From NCBI GenBank assembly GCA_002077065.1, contig NAJO01000017.1, positions 868,001 to 932,000 on the forward strand: a DNA stretch of 64,000 bases. The letters run 5' to 3'. Origin of the DNA: Cryoendolithus antarcticus (lineage: Eukaryota > Ascomycota > Dothideomycetes > Cladosporiales > Cladosporiaceae). Shown in pieces: positions 35,357 to 46,109 of the stretch (positions are counted from its first letter, which is position 1; every line of letters starts with the position of its first letter). The position numbers were made by a program, and so were the translations under genes. The notes under the pieces were generated by a model, which did not search any database, was not told the DNA's origin, and worked only from the letters and a program-made list of their open reading frames with translations.

Positions 35357-36739
35357 TCAATCGAAAGCAATGTAGTCCTGATTTTGTGAGATCGCACGGC
35401 TATCGCCGTCGATCCCCGTCATATCAACGTCCTCTGCCACCTGATCGGAATCGATATCATTCCCACTAGTATTTTCCTCATCCTCAGACTCGACCTCAGA
35501 GTCATCATCGCGACGTGCTTTTCGCTCCACATGTGCACGAGTGACATGCTGGAGCTTGCATTTGCCTGCAGCGAACTTCTTGCACTCGCCAGTCTCCGCA
35601 TAGTCAGGGCATTCGAAGACATGACGCTTGTCACACAGCTTACCCTTATCGCAGAAGCCGAAGGTGGCGAAAGGACGACATACGAGAGGGGTGGGGGATA
35701 CATTCACGTGGGCGTAGCGGCATGATGCATTCGTGCAGTTGCCGTTGAGGAAATGACTGCACGCAGGGACACGCTCGTAGGTCGCCTTGTGGCTGAGGTC
35801 GCAGCGTGTACCATCTGCGCAGTCGCCAGTGCGGAAGTACGTCTTACAGATGGCGACTTTCTTCGGGTCATGAGTGTATCTGCATTTCGGTCCGTCGTAG
35901 CAGGTACCTGTGAGACGTGTCAGATCAGCATGAGCTGCGCTTACCGAAAGGGTTGGCAAAGATCGTGTTGCAGAAGCTGTTGCAAATGTCGTTGATCGAT
36001 GCACTCGTGGGTAAATACCGTTCTTCGTGAAATTGATGCACTGAGGCTTCGTGTTTTGGGTGGCCCTAGAGGTGATGATGTGTGAGCTTCGAGGTACATT
36101 TCCCGGTGGTCCATTGTTCTCGTACCGAGCGGTGAGGTTGATGGCTGTCTTGCGTAGGAGATTGCCGCTCTTGGAGCGCAGGAACTCGATGCCTGCAATG
36201 AAGACCTGTTTCGGAGTAGTCAATGCTGCAGTGAGGGGATCTGCTGAGTTTAGTTCGTGATGTTCCAAAGCTTGGCCAAGTTTGGCAATCCCCTCACCAT
36301 CCACCCTGTAAACTTTGCTCCCATCCTCCTTCATGCGGAATCGGATTCCCTCGATGGTGATCTCTCGCTTTCCGACGGCTGTTGACGCGTGCGCGGATGT
36401 TGCGACAGGAGGCGTGTGCATACTGGACACGGCAGGCGTACCCGCAGCGTGTCCGTCAGGAGGCAATACTGTCGAGGCTGCAGACGGCTTCTGCTTCGGT
36501 GTTGGCAAGGTGTAGTCCGTGTCGATGTGATTGAGAGTCGCAGGCTCGTTCAAGACAAGCTTCTTGTTTGCAAACGCGCGCGGTCGGGTGACTCGCCATC
36601 TTGCGGCACCGCGATACGGTTGACGACCATAGTGATGATCTGGTGAGGAGTACGATTGCTGTGTACCCTCTTTCGCAAGCCGAAGTCGCGCTTGCAATGA
36701 GTCGTACTGCGCCTGCAGCTTTGCTGCCTCGTCGGCCAT
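35357..36739 (-). CDS. CCCH zinc-finger protein with five fingers (ZC3H3/Red5-like)
   Basis: Exons 36019-36739 and 35357-35907, with a 111-bp intron, give 423 residues. The start MADEAAKLQAQYDSLQARLR begins a short coiled coil and is preferred over an in-frame extension to 36820. Five CCCH fingers lie in tandem: C-INFTKNGT-C-YDGPK-C-RYT-H (rebuilt across the intron), C-KTYFRTGD-C-ADGTR-C-DLS-H, C-SHFLNGN-C-TNAS-C-RYA-H, C-RPFATFGF-C-DKGKL-C-DKR-H and C-PDYAETGE-C-KKFAAGK-C-KLQ-H. The five-finger array resembles ZC3H3/Red5, which acts in nuclear mRNA adenylation, export and RNA surveillance; the orthology is inferred. The tail is acidic. It diverges from RPF2. Confidence 0.85.
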   Translation of the reverse strand: MADEAAKLQAQYDSLQARLRLAKEGTQQSYSSPDHHYGRQPYRGAARWRVTRPRAFANKKLVLNEPATLNHIDTDYTLPTPKQKPSAASTVLPPDGHAAGTPAVSSMHTPPVATSAHASTAVGKREITIEGIRFRMKEDGSKVYRVDGEGIAKLGQALEHHELNSADPLTAALTTPKQVFIAGIEFLRSKSGNLLRKTAINLTARYENNGPPGNVPRSSHIITSRATQNTKPQCINFTKNGIYPRVHRSTTFATASATRSLPTLSVSAAHADLTRLTGTCYDGPKCRYTHDPKKVAICKTYFRTGDCADGTRCDLSHKATYERVPACSHFLNGNCTNASCRYAHVNVSPTPLVCRPFATFGFCDKGKLCDKRHVFECPDYAETGECKKFAAGKCKLQHVTRAHVERKARRDDDSEVESEDEENTSGNDIDSDQVAEDVDMTGIDGDSRAISQNQDYIAFD

Positions 36740-36996
36740 TCCAGTTGATGCTGACACGGATTCCGTGATGCGCAGAAGTATGGAGACGATGTTAAGCGTC
36801 GGTGTGCAGAAGAGCAACAAAGAAGTTCATTCGCATGTTGATGGCGCGTGCAAAGGCGCGGTGACTAATCGGGCGGGCCGCGCCTTATCACGTGCCATAA
36901 ACTTCACTCCATCAGATTAGATCTTTGCGACTGACTTACAATTTTCGAGGCAGGACGATCACATGCCAGAAAACGAGCATCTGCAAGACCGCAAAG
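36740..36996. promoter_or_regulatory. Divergent promoter of the CCCH gene and RPF2
   Basis: Only 257 bp separate the two start codons. A CACGTG E-box stands at 36889-36894, overlapping a GATA core on the reverse strand (TATC at 36886-36889). Shared control of an RNA-processing protein and a ribosome-assembly factor is plausible but not shown. Confidence 0.45.
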
Positions 36997-38046
36997 ATGC
37001 TTCCAATCCGGCAAGTGAAGCCTAAGAACGCGCGAACAAAGCGCTTCTTGGACAACAAAGCTCCTCAAAATACGGAGAACCCTCGAACAACACTCTTCCT
37101 CAAGTATAGCTCGACATCTGAGGTCGTCCAACTAGTACTTACGGATCTTCATGCGCTGAAGCGACCTCTGGCCGTCAAGTTCAGCAAGAAGAATCCGATA
37201 CACCCGTTTGAAGATGCGACGAGCTTGGAGTTCTTCAGCGAGAAGAATGATGCGAGTTTCATGGTGTATGCAAGCCATGCGAAGAAGCGGCCGCATTGCT
37301 TAACCCTAGTGCGATTGTTCGACTCGAAGATACTGGATATGCTGGAGTTGCTTGTGGATCCTGAGACTGTGCGGACGTTATCGCAGTTCAAGAATGAGAA
37401 GGCAAGAGTTGGTTTGAAGCCACTTTTGTCATTCTCGGGCAGCGCCTTCGACAGCCCAACAGTGAATGCGTACACACTTGCAAAGTCAATGTTCCTAGAC
37501 ATGTTCAAGGGACCTGATGTGGAGAAGCTGGATGTCGAGGGCCTGCAATATATCATGAACTTCTCAGTCGAGGAAGAGGAGAACGGTGGGGTGAAGCCAA
37601 TGATTCGCATGCGATGCTATCTCATACGGACGAAGAAGACGAACTCGAATCTGCCGAAGGTGGAGCTTGAGGAGATGGGTCCGCGACTGGACTTTCGGGT
37701 GGGTAGAGTAAAGGAGGCAGATCCTGATATGCTGAAGGAGGCCATGCGGAAGCCGAAGAGCACAGAGGTAAGCTACGTTATGGTGATTGAAGCTGTGAAG
37801 GACCTTGCTGACAGAACAATCCAGGCCAAGACGAGGAAGAACATCGAGACAGACATTATCGGTGACAAGATCGGTCGCATCCATGTTGGCAAGCAAGATC
37901 TGGCACAGCTGCAGACAAGGAAGATGAAAGGTCTCAAGCGCAGCCGCGATGTTGCGGACGATGAGGAAGCCTTCGCGGGCGCCGACGACATGGAGATTGA
38001 CTCGCCCGTCGAGACTGACAAGCGAATGCGCATGGAGGTGTCGTGA
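36997..38046 (+). CDS. RPF2: Ribosome production factor 2 (Brix domain)
   Basis: Nucleolar factor that, with RRS1, brings the 5S RNP into the pre-60S particle. Single exon, 349 residues from the ATG at 36997 (MLPIRQVKPKNARTKRFL), a start that matches the family; the frame is open a further 24 codons upstream. The Brix domain covers about residues 30-235, with VVQLVLTDLHALKRPLAVKF, KKNPIHPFEDATSLEFFSEK, SHAKKRPHCLTLVRLFD and LKPLLSFSGSAFDSP. The C-terminus is Lys/Arg-rich (QTRKMKGLKRSRDVADDE), with an acidic segment, as expected for a nucleolar protein. Confidence 0.95.
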   Translation: MLPIRQVKPKNARTKRFLDNKAPQNTENPRTTLFLKYSSTSEVVQLVLTDLHALKRPLAVKFSKKNPIHPFEDATSLEFFSEKNDASFMVYASHAKKRPHCLTLVRLFDSKILDMLELLVDPETVRTLSQFKNEKARVGLKPLLSFSGSAFDSPTVNAYTLAKSMFLDMFKGPDVEKLDVEGLQYIMNFSVEEEENGGVKPMIRMRCYLIRTKKTNSNLPKVELEEMGPRLDFRVGRVKEADPDMLKEAMRKPKSTEVSYVMVIEAVKDLADRTIQAKTRKNIETDIIGDKIGRIHVGKQDLAQLQTRKMKGLKRSRDVADDEEAFAGADDMEIDSPVETDKRMRMEVS

Positions 38047-39789
38047 GAACTTTCTGTTTGTGCTGCGTTCCGAGCGAGGCGTTGGCAGTACAGCAAGACT
38101 GTACTTGTACGGGGTTCATACTTCGTCGAATTGATCGTGCGCATGAACGGGCCACTGTCGAGCCGGATCGTCCAGACTTTATCAAGCCATACTTAAAGTT
38201 GAGGAATGATCTCGTCGTATGCCTTCTCACCAGCGACTTGTGCGACTTGCACGACATCGAAGGGGTAATTGTATTGGACATCTAGAATTTTTCGCAAAAG
38301 CTCAATTGGGTATTATGATAATTTTTGAGTGTAGATTTATAATTGGCCTGCTGGCCCAATGGCAAGGCGCTTGACTACGAATCAAGAGATTGCAGGTTGT
38401 ACGTTCGATCTCCGCCCCATCCACCACATACCATCTCCTAACATCCTCTCAGCGATCCCTGCGTAGGTCACAACATTTTGCAATTTTTTCGCTCCTACCC
38501 CGCGATAGCTGCAAACACCTCGAGCATGGTCTAACCTTTGCATGCTATGTAGATGAATGCATCACTATTGCGTAGAGTGGTTGCATGCTCTCACGTGAGC
38601 TCGTGTAATGGACGGGTCACACCCAGAATCCTAGCGTGAACCTTGTCTCTCCTCTACATCATGACCTGCATGGCATCAGCTTCACGAATGCACGCCTCCG
38701 CTCACTTACAATGCACGACAGTGGCACGCCCACACCGCTGTTGAAGGACTGCGAGGCACGATCACTCGCCGCCGCCATGTATATTGCGAGACAGAGTGCT
38801 CTGCTCCCGGACTTGCTTGGATCAACGACCAGAGCAGCTCGCCACTGGATCGCCTGAACGGTTCCTGGCAGATCATCTCGCAGTAGTGCGATCGGATGCT
38901 GGGCCCACTGCAGACACGATGCGGATGCGGCACCGTATGTGCCAACCGTGTTTTGAACGATGGACATCGCGTCAGGATCGTAGTGCATTTCATCACCCCG
39001 CACGAGCATTACCATCGTAAGTCAGGACCGTACTTTCGCGCCATTACTTCATGACTAGGTCATACCGATTTCATCGCTGCCATATGTCAGACAGGCGAAA
39101 TGACGCCTCGCAGGCTACAGTTTCACAACAACAGTAGACCACGTTTGCAAGGCGCACTTGACCCCAGCCTTCTTGCCAGTCATGACGCTGCCGATGAAAG
39201 TACGCGAAACCGGCTCGCTAAAGCGTCAATGCACAACGCCGCCATCTCACTGGACCTGTGGAGATCTGTACTCAATCTGCACCGCACGTGCCGTACCTGA
39301 TCGATCTTAGAGTGTCCTGCCGCCGCTACTGCAGGAGGAACCCTGGGGAAGGTCGGTCAGCCTAGGCAGGGTTGCGACTGGTCTCCTTGCCACCATTGCC
39401 TGTGACCACATCCTCACGTCACCAGCTGTCTACGCCTGTCGGCATGAGGGCAGAAGCTTGCATTGCAAGCGCCTTGGGGACACCGCTAGTAAAGATCGCC
39501 ATAATAGCTGAGGCAACCACCTGGTTCGCGCTATGCTGGTCTCGCATTGCGTGCTGTTATGACCGCTCGATGCGTCGCGACCATGCGAGCATTCGTGACC
39601 AACCGTTCGATCATCATAAAGACGTAATGGCGACGAGCATCGTCTTGCAGGGCCAACGCGCTTGTCGAGAAGGTATATGTATCTCGAAATCATTCCCATT
39701 TATCTCTTCCCTTCAGCCTCATCAACCACTCCAACCATCCAACAACACCAACCACAACATCAACCCCACCACATCAACCCTCAATCACT
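38047..39789. other. Intergenic, holding one tRNA-like remnant
   Basis: Apart from the tRNA-Arg-like sequence at 38345, I see no supported gene in these 1.7 kb. An AT-rich stretch precedes the tRNA-like element. Confidence 0.5.
38345..38418 (+). pseudogene. tRNA-Arg(ACG)-like sequence with degenerate 3' part
   Basis: The first ~54 bases look like a tRNA: a 7-base 5' acceptor strand (ggcctgc), D arm gcccaatggcaaggc (also a good A box), and anticodon arm cttgactacgaatcaag with ACG in the loop. The T arm is broken: after gcagg comes ttgtacgttcgatctccgc, in which a B-box-like gttcgatctcc is displaced by about 7 bases, and no 3' acceptor strand complementary to the 5' one follows. It is either a pseudogene or a tRNA-derived (SINE-like) fragment. 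Confidence 0.6.
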
Positions 39790-40092
39790 ATGTCCAACGC
39801 AGGAAACGTTGCCGGTGGCCACAAGGCTAACCTCAACAACCCCAACACCTCCGAGGAGTCCAAGCAGCATTCCCGCGATGTCCTCGAGAATCAGCTCGAC
39901 GGCGGTGATGTCACGTCCGCGTCCGATGCCAACAAGAACCCCAACAATGTGTATGTTCTTCTTGCATTCCGATATGAACTAGGACCGTTCACTGACATTC
40001 CTCATAGCCAGGGTGGCATCAAAGCTGCGATCAACAACCCCAATACCTCGGCGGAGAAGAAGGAGGAGCTCAAGTCTAAGCTTGACTCTTAG
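39790..40092 (+). CDS. con-6: Conidiation-specific protein 6 (CON-6) family
   Basis: Small hydrophilic protein of the CON-6 family, which accumulates in spores; the biochemical role is unknown. Exons 39790-39950 and 40008-40092, with a 57-bp intron, give 81 residues. The protein consists of two copies of the family repeat: GNVAGGHKANLNNPNTSEES and, across the intron, NNVQGGIKAAINNPNTSAEK. Both the length and the two-repeat layout are standard. The promoter side is rich in CAACC/ATCACC repeats. Confidence 0.93.
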   Translation: MSNAGNVAGGHKANLNNPNTSEESKQHSRDVLENQLDGGDVTSASDANKNPNNVYVLLAFRYELGPFTDIPHSQGGIKAAINNPNTSAEKKEELKSKLDS

Positions 40093-40809
40093 ACATCGTT
40101 GATCAGATGTGACGATTGGTAGAAAAGATGTGTAGAAAAATGAAATGAAGCGCTCTGCGCAGCTGACCTCAATTCTCTGTCTCAACTCCGCTCCAGCATA
40201 CTGAGAGATTGTATTTGTGACGTCCCTTGTCTTCGAAGATTCGAGATGCTCACCGTCTCTCATACTCTTTCCGACGTTGTGGCGAGATTACCTCCATTGA
40301 ACTGACCGACTTCAATCTATCGTTTTATGTTGATGGTGTTGTCGTTGTTCACACATCACCTCCTGGAGTCTGTCAATGATGTCTGTAGCGCGTTGCGCAA
40401 ACAAGACGTCTCTATTCCCTCATCCCACTATTGAGCATGAATTTGCTCCAAGGCTGATTGGTACCGTTTGAGGGTATGAGCATCTTCACATTTCCTAGAT
40501 CTCCAACACTCACTCCTAGTATGATATTACACTAGTTACTTGTCACGACGACGACACACTGCACAGCAATTGACAGCATATTCAAGATTTCTGACTCCTC
40601 GTCGGATTACTCGAGCTCGAGGGGAGGTCGGAACCAACGTTGTGACAAGATGGCAATTAACAAATGCATGTCGAAGACCTGTCGGGAACCATTGGGCTGT
40701 GGGTAGCTGCCTGTTTCGGACAGTCCACAAAACCCACCTCATGCAACATCGGACACACCCATCTCCGCGAACACGACTGAAACTCCATTGATCGTACGCT
40801 TATAGGCCG
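40093..40809. other. Intergenic, nothing recognised
   Basis: No supported gene; 3' flank of con-6 and promoter of the aldolase gene. Confidence 0.5.
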
Positions 40810-42132
40810 ATGTTTCTAATCCGGACAGTGCTATCGAGGCCAAGTATCTTACCCATTTCTCGTTCTCTCTCGTCCGCAAGACCTTCTATTCCATCTCCAA
40901 AGGCGAAGATCTGCCCAAGACAGTCATCACGTACGATGGCATGCACCAATGGCTATGGCATTCTAGATGCCGAAGCAGTCAAGCACGAAGCCCAGCATCA
41001 AATCAAGACTGCCGACAGCAATGTGACAATAATCAACTGGGCTACCCCCGGTCCAGCAGCCTTCGACTTCCGCAGCGACGTAGTCACAACCCCCACCCCC
41101 CGCATGCTCGAAGCCATAGCCTGCACGACCCTCCTCGACGATGTCTTCCAGGACGACCCCACCACCAACTCCCTCGAGTCCTTCATCGCGGACCTCACAG
41201 GCAAAGAAGCCGCTCTGCTAGTCCTCTCAGGCACCATGGGGAACCAGGTCAGCATAAGAACGCATCTTGGCGGACCGCCGCATAGCGTTGTTACAGATCA
41301 CCGGAGTCACATCTTGGAGTGGGAGGCTGGCGGGATCGCGGCGTGGTGTGGAGCGCTGATCAAGGGTGTGGTGCCGAGTAATGGGAAAGGGTATGTGACG
41401 CTGGAGGACGTGCAAGCACAGACGGTGTTGAGTGAGGATATACATGCTTGTCCGACGAAACTCATGTCACTCGAGAACACGTTGGCGGGCATCGTTCTGC
41501 CACTCGAAGAATGCCAGAAAATCTCCACCTGGGCGCGAAGTCACAATATCACGATGCACCTCGACGGCGCCCGCCTCTGGGAAGCCGTAGCAGCAGGCGC
41601 AGGGAGTCTGAAAGACTACTGCGCGTGCTTCGACAGCATATCCCTCTGCTTCTCCAAAGGTCTCGGCGCGCCAATCGGATCCATCATAGTCGGCACGAAA
41701 ACCTTCCGGGAACGCGCCCGCCACATCCGCAAGTCCATGGGCGGTGGATTACGACAAGCTGGCGTCGTCACCGCGCCCGCCAGAGTAGCAGTGGAAGACA
41801 CATTTCTCGGCGGGAAGTTAACAGCTTGCCACGACCGGGCACGACAGATCGCGGAGTTGTGGGAGAGCTATGGCGGCAAGACGACGAATCCGGTGGAGAC
41901 GAATATGGTGTGGTTTGATCTGAAAGCTGCGAATTGTAGTGTTGAGAGATTCATTGAGGAAGGGCAGAAAGTGGGGTTGAGGTTACTTGGTGGTCGGCTA
42001 GTGGTGCATTATCAGATTGGGGAGGAGGCTGTGGAGAGGCTGGAGATGCTGATGAAGGTTGTGTTGAAGGGGGAGAGGAGTGATGGGACGGTGGAGCATG
42101 AGGTTGAGAAGCTGAAGATGGAGACAGAATAG
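40810..42132 (+). CDS. GLY1: Low-specificity L-threonine aldolase
   Basis: PLP enzyme that cleaves threonine or allo-threonine to glycine and acetaldehyde. Single exon, 440 residues. The fold-type I core includes FDFRSDVVTTPTPRMLEA, the region LDDVFQDDPTTNSLE, LVLSGTMGNQVSIRTH and HLDGARLWEA. The PLP lysine lies in SLCFSKGLGAPIGS, followed by RHIRKSMGGGLRQAG. The first ~42 residues are Arg/Ser-rich and lack acids (MFLIRTVLSRPSILPISRSL), suggesting a mitochondrial presequence; a second Met, at MACTNGYG, could give a cytosolic form. Confidence 0.94.
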   Translation: MFLIRTVLSRPSILPISRSLSSARPSIPSPKAKICPRQSSRTMACTNGYGILDAEAVKHEAQHQIKTADSNVTIINWATPGPAAFDFRSDVVTTPTPRMLEAIACTTLLDDVFQDDPTTNSLESFIADLTGKEAALLVLSGTMGNQVSIRTHLGGPPHSVVTDHRSHILEWEAGGIAAWCGALIKGVVPSNGKGYVTLEDVQAQTVLSEDIHACPTKLMSLENTLAGIVLPLEECQKISTWARSHNITMHLDGARLWEAVAAGAGSLKDYCACFDSISLCFSKGLGAPIGSIIVGTKTFRERARHIRKSMGGGLRQAGVVTAPARVAVEDTFLGGKLTACHDRARQIAELWESYGGKTTNPVETNMVWFDLKAANCSVERFIEEGQKVGLRLLGGRLVVHYQIGEEAVERLEMLMKVVLKGERSDGTVEHEVEKLKMETE

Positions 42133-42291
42133 GGTACCCCGAATGAAGCCTTGGGGCAGGCTTAGATGACTACACCCACTGATGCCAGTGTAACCGAACG
42201 ATAATGCATTGGACGCTCACGTCATAGCTCGTTACAATACTTCTACAGTCTATATGCTGATGCGGTCGTTGAATCCACTCATCATCATATT

Positions 42292-45200
42292 TCAATCCTC
42301 ACTCTCACTCTCCACCCTCTCCTCCTTGATCACCTCCGGCGCCACACTCCCGAGACTACCCACACTCCCGTCCAGCCTCGTGTCCTCCGGCAGACTTGCA
42401 CTCACAGGTCTGACGATACTGCTCCGCCGCTTGCTAACAACACCAGGGAACATCTTCGGCTCGTGCGCGCCAATGCTCGAGCTGGCGAAGTCGTGGCTAG
42501 TCGTTGGCTGGAGTGGGAAGGTCTGAGACTGTAGAAGCACGGGTGAAGGTGTCTTCTCGGGTATAGGCGGAGAAGTCTGAGGGAGAGCAGTATTGCCGGC
42601 TCGGCTGGCGTTGCTCTGCGGTAGGGACATAATCGTCCGGCGTGCGGTAGGCGATGTATCGCCCTGCGTTGCGCGTGACAGATCGACCTGCGAGCCCGAC
42701 GCTTGCATGCGCGCTGCTTGGGCGTTCGGCTGGTACTGATGTGGTCCTGTGATGTCGAGCTTGTTGTACAGCGCACTCCTGAAAGGCAGCGAATTGGTAT
42801 CGACCTGCATCGGCTCAGGCGCTCCAACCTTCTTACTCTGCGTCGGGCTAGGCGGTGCTGCTATGTTAGACACACTCGAAGACATCGTCTCGGTTCGCCC
42901 CAGGTTTGCCACGCTCAGGCGTCTCTGTGACTGCGATGGCTGTGTATACCGATCTATCATGGCCATCTCTTGCAACCACGTCTCGTGTCGGAAGGCTTCT
43001 CGGATGTTAGGTACATTGACTTTCGCCATGTCATTGCCAGCCACGCCTGGCAGATGGTAGTTGGGCCCTAGCCATCGCTGCTTCACCACGTGCTCGTAGC
43101 CGGACTGAATGACCGAGTGCTTTGCTAGCTCACACATGTCGACTGCCGAGAGCTTGTAGATCTGCGCTGCGACGGCGTACTCTTCGATCAGTGGCTCCTT
43201 CGTGAAAGCAAATTGCAACGGATCGTCTGTGGACAGACTAACATTCAGTCCTCGCCGGAAGTATTGCAGGAACGGATTGCGCTCATAAGCGAGGAAGAGC
43301 GCGTTGTTACTCAGTGGACTCATCGCCACACCGATCTGCTCGAGGTAGAAGATGTACTGCAGCAACGGCACCTTTCGCAGCAAGAGACCGTGGCTGATGC
43401 TATGACAGCAGAGCACTGCAGCAGCCAGATGATCAGTATCACCCGCCTCGCCGCAATGCGGCCGCAGCAGGAAAGTGTTGAACCCACGCTGCTTCCGCCA
43501 CACGTTCAGAGAAGTGATGTTAGAGAACAGATAGTATATCCAGTAGCTGTACGGTGGATTCTGTTGCGTGGTCCAGTCTTTCGGCAAAGGGAACTTGCGG
43601 TAAATGCGTCGCTCTGTCTTGCTCTCGTCATCTACCGAGTCAAAGCCAATGACTCGCTGGAGGAAGATGTGCAGCTTTGGGTGCGCAGCCGGGTTTCTTG
43701 TAGCCTCAAACAGCGGCTGAAAGATATTGGTGATAACCTGATCGAATCGTTCCATGAGTCCAGAGGACTTATATACATCGAAGAGTCGCGGAATCTGGAT
43801 CAGCCATCTCACATTTGGCGAGAAGAGCTTGTTGTCGACTACCCATGCAGCAAGCTTGTCCCACTCGTCTAGCGTCCGACCGTAGATCGAGATGCGCCAC
43901 TCGACCATTTGATACTTGCTGCTTTCAAGATCCGAGATCACCTCCTTAGTGATCTCAGCTAGATAACGGCCGTGTATGTAATTGTCTGTCTTCAGAAAGA
44001 TAGTGCGCAATCTGCTCTCGCCGACTGGGTTATATTTCAAGTTGAACTTGTCGAAGCGATGGAACGAGTCCGTGTGCGCGTGCATATCGAGTGTGTCAAT
44101 AGACAGATCGTAGGCGGTCAGGTTGATGGACTCGAAGACCTCCTTGAGCGTCAGGTGCTTGCCATCCCGGAACAGCACGATCTCATCCGGTGACTTCTTC
44201 ATCTTACTCTTGATGAAGCGTAGAAGATGCTTCTGATTCATGCAAGCCGAATGATGCACATGCGTATCCATCTTTCGGACGTTGTAGAAATCTCGATGAG
44301 GTACCGCTTTCGTATCCGCAACCTCCTGATACTCGTTGAGCAAGACGTACAGATTGAACTTACCCTCGAGATATTGTAGTCGTCGGTAAGCGAAGCTCTT
44401 ACTGGGTCCGTCCGACGACACGCCCAGTATAGTGTCGAGATCCATGTAGTACTCGCGAATCGTAGGAATATGTAGGATCGGTTCCCCTAGCTCCATGGAC
44501 TTGGACGTCTCGTAGACCTGGTAGACACCTCGACTGTCCATCTTGTACTGCATCTCGCCCTCACTAGGCACTGGTAGCAGGTCATCAAGTTCGAAGTCAT
44601 CTCCGATATCATAACCCATCTTGCGGTACTTCCTGGGCTCATCTTCCTTCGCTGGCTTCACCGTCACACCTGGATCACTAACACTGTCGACTCCATTCAC
44701 AGTCCCTCCAGCAGACCGCTGACCATCTTCCTTCCATACCGGCTCTGGCATGGGTGGGTATATCCGCCACCCCGGATCATCTCGAGGATTGTCGAACGAC
44801 CCCTGCAGAGAGAGTCGAATGTACTTGTGTCGAATGTCTAGTACCTTCTGTATGTTCGTGTAGATCGCGGTAAGCTCCGATGTAACGCCACTATCGTTCG
44901 CCGCGTCCAGTCCGACTCCAGCGCCAGCGCCGTGGATGCCTTCTTGCTCGAGTAAAGGCTTTGCCTCGTGAGGTAGTCCAGGATGATGAACGTGCGCCCT
45001 CGCAGCTCGATCTGCGGCGATGTAGGGATCCGCTGAAGTGCTAGGCGACTGCATGGCAACTCCATTCGCATTGTCGAAGCGCCCAAGCTGCGGCGTCTGC
45101 ACGTGAACAGCGTTGGAGTCCTTATTTGGATCTGCCAGCCCAATCGGCAGTGCACTGTGATACACCTGCTGCTGCCCTGCCGCACCTTGCAGGCTCTTCA

Positions 45201-45702
45201 CACTGGCTGTCCTCCCTAATGCATACTGCTCCCCTCCCACATTACTCGACGAAGTCCTCGCCCTTATGATCGGACTCACACCAGCGCTTGGAGGTACAGA
45301 GAAGTCCTGCCCATCCAGCGTATTCGACCGACTATTCTGATAGAACTGTTTCGCTTCGACTAAGCTCATCTGCTTCTCAAGCTTATAGTTGTAGTGCGTG
45401 GTCCGTCTTTGCTTGTCTCTAGGCAGCATCCCCTCCTCCCCATCGGGATCCAAGGTCCTGCTCCCAGTCGGACTGCCATTTTCTGCCGCCGCCTGGCCTT
45501 CGAGACCCTCCTCGCCCAAGTCTATCGTAGCTCGTCGTGTGAGGCTCGTGGATTCATGGAGCTCGTCGCCTATGTCCTCCTCGCTCATGCTGCCTCCAGA
45601 CGAAGCCGCGAAACTGCCTTGATCGCTCTCTTCATCATCTGAGAAGTGTCGGGTGAGGTCGCTTGGGTGGAAGGAGGGGCCAGTGGCATTACGCTGCATC
45701 AT
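42292..45702 (-). CDS. AMD1: AMP deaminase
   Basis: Deaminates AMP to IMP in purine interconversion. Single exon, 1136 residues from the ATG at 45702 ([15 protein letters not shown]); an in-frame extension to 45849 looks non-coding. The N-terminal ~300 residues are Ser-rich and probably regulatory. The catalytic domain has the metal-binding [20 protein letters not shown], the [19 protein letters not shown] region, [20 protein letters not shown] and [21 protein letters not shown] long C-terminal low-complexity tail follows [14 protein letters not shown]. Length and layout are usual for filamentous fungi. Confidence 0.95.
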   Translation of the reverse strand: MMQRNATGPSFHPSDLTRHFSDDEESDQGSFAASSGGSMSEEDIGDELHESTSLTRRATIDLGEEGLEGQAAAENGSPTGSRTLDPDGEEGMLPRDKQRRTTHYNYKLEKQMSLVEAKQFYQNSRSNTLDGQDFSVPPSAGVSPIIRARTSSSNVGGEQYALGRTASVKSLQGAAGQQQVYHSALPIGLADPNKDSNAVHVQTPQLGRFDNANGVAMQSPSTSADPYIAADRAARAHVHHPGLPHEAKPLLEQEGIHGAGAGVGLDAANDSGVTSELTAIYTNIQKVLDIRHKYIRLSLQGSFDNPRDDPGWRIYPPMPEPVWKEDGQRSAGGTVNGVDSVSDPGVTVKPAKEDEPRKYRKMGYDIGDDFELDDLLPVPSEGEMQYKMDSRGVYQVYETSKSMELGEPILHIPTIREYYMDLDTILGVSSDGPSKSFAYRRLQYLEGKFNLYVLLNEYQEVADTKAVPHRDFYNVRKMDTHVHHSACMNQKHLLRFIKSKMKKSPDEIVLFRDGKHLTLKEVFESINLTAYDLSIDTLDMHAHTDSFHRFDKFNLKYNPVGESRLRTIFLKTDNYIHGRYLAEITKEVISDLESSKYQMVEWRISIYGRTLDEWDKLAAWVVDNKLFSPNVRWLIQIPRLFDVYKSSGLMERFDQVITNIFQPLFEATRNPAAHPKLHIFLQRVIGFDSVDDESKTERRIYRKFPLPKDWTTQQNPPYSYWIYYLFSNITSLNVWRKQRGFNTFLLRPHCGEAGDTDHLAAAVLCCHSISHGLLLRKVPLLQYIFYLEQIGVAMSPLSNNALFLAYERNPFLQYFRRGLNVSLSTDDPLQFAFTKEPLIEEYAVAAQIYKLSAVDMCELAKHSVIQSGYEHVVKQRWLGPNYHLPGVAGNDMAKVNVPNIREAFRHETWLQEMAMIDRYTQPSQSQRRLSVANLGRTETMSSSVSNIAAPPSPTQSKKVGAPEPMQVDTNSLPFRSALYNKLDITGPHQYQPNAQAARMQASGSQVDLSRATQGDTSPTARRTIMSLPQSNASRAGNTALPQTSPPIPEKTPSPVLLQSQTFPLQPTTSHDFASSSIGAHEPKMFPGVVSKRRSSIVRPVSASLPEDTRLDGSVGSLGSVAPEVIKEERVESESED

Positions 45703-46109
45703 GCTGGTCCTGGCGCGACAACAGCGGGTATCATTAATCGTGCAATACTCGAGAGCTTCTACTGCTCGGAAGTACAAGTACCTTGACTGAACGTGGAAGC
45801 AGCTTCGATGTCCGCGTGGACGATGTCGAGTATGAGCAGGCCCGTCCAAGAAGGCAAGATGGAAGGCTTGGAATCAACAACGTCTCCAGGACACGAAGAG
45901 ACATGCGCCGTCAATGCCGGACGATGCGGACAGTCAATGGTCGAGTCACAGCATTATTTAGGTGGATGTAGCTATGTCGGACAGGTCGTGGTACCTTGCA
46001 TGAGGTCACACAAATGCTGACATGTGATCCTTGGTAGTTGAAACCAGAAACATGCAAATATAACATGAAGTAAGTACTACATCGCTACTCTGTACACAAT
46101 GCCTCCTCT
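45703..46109. other. Intergenic between AMD1 and SDH1
   Basis: AMD1 promoter and SDH1 3' flank. Nothing else recognised. Confidence 0.5.
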
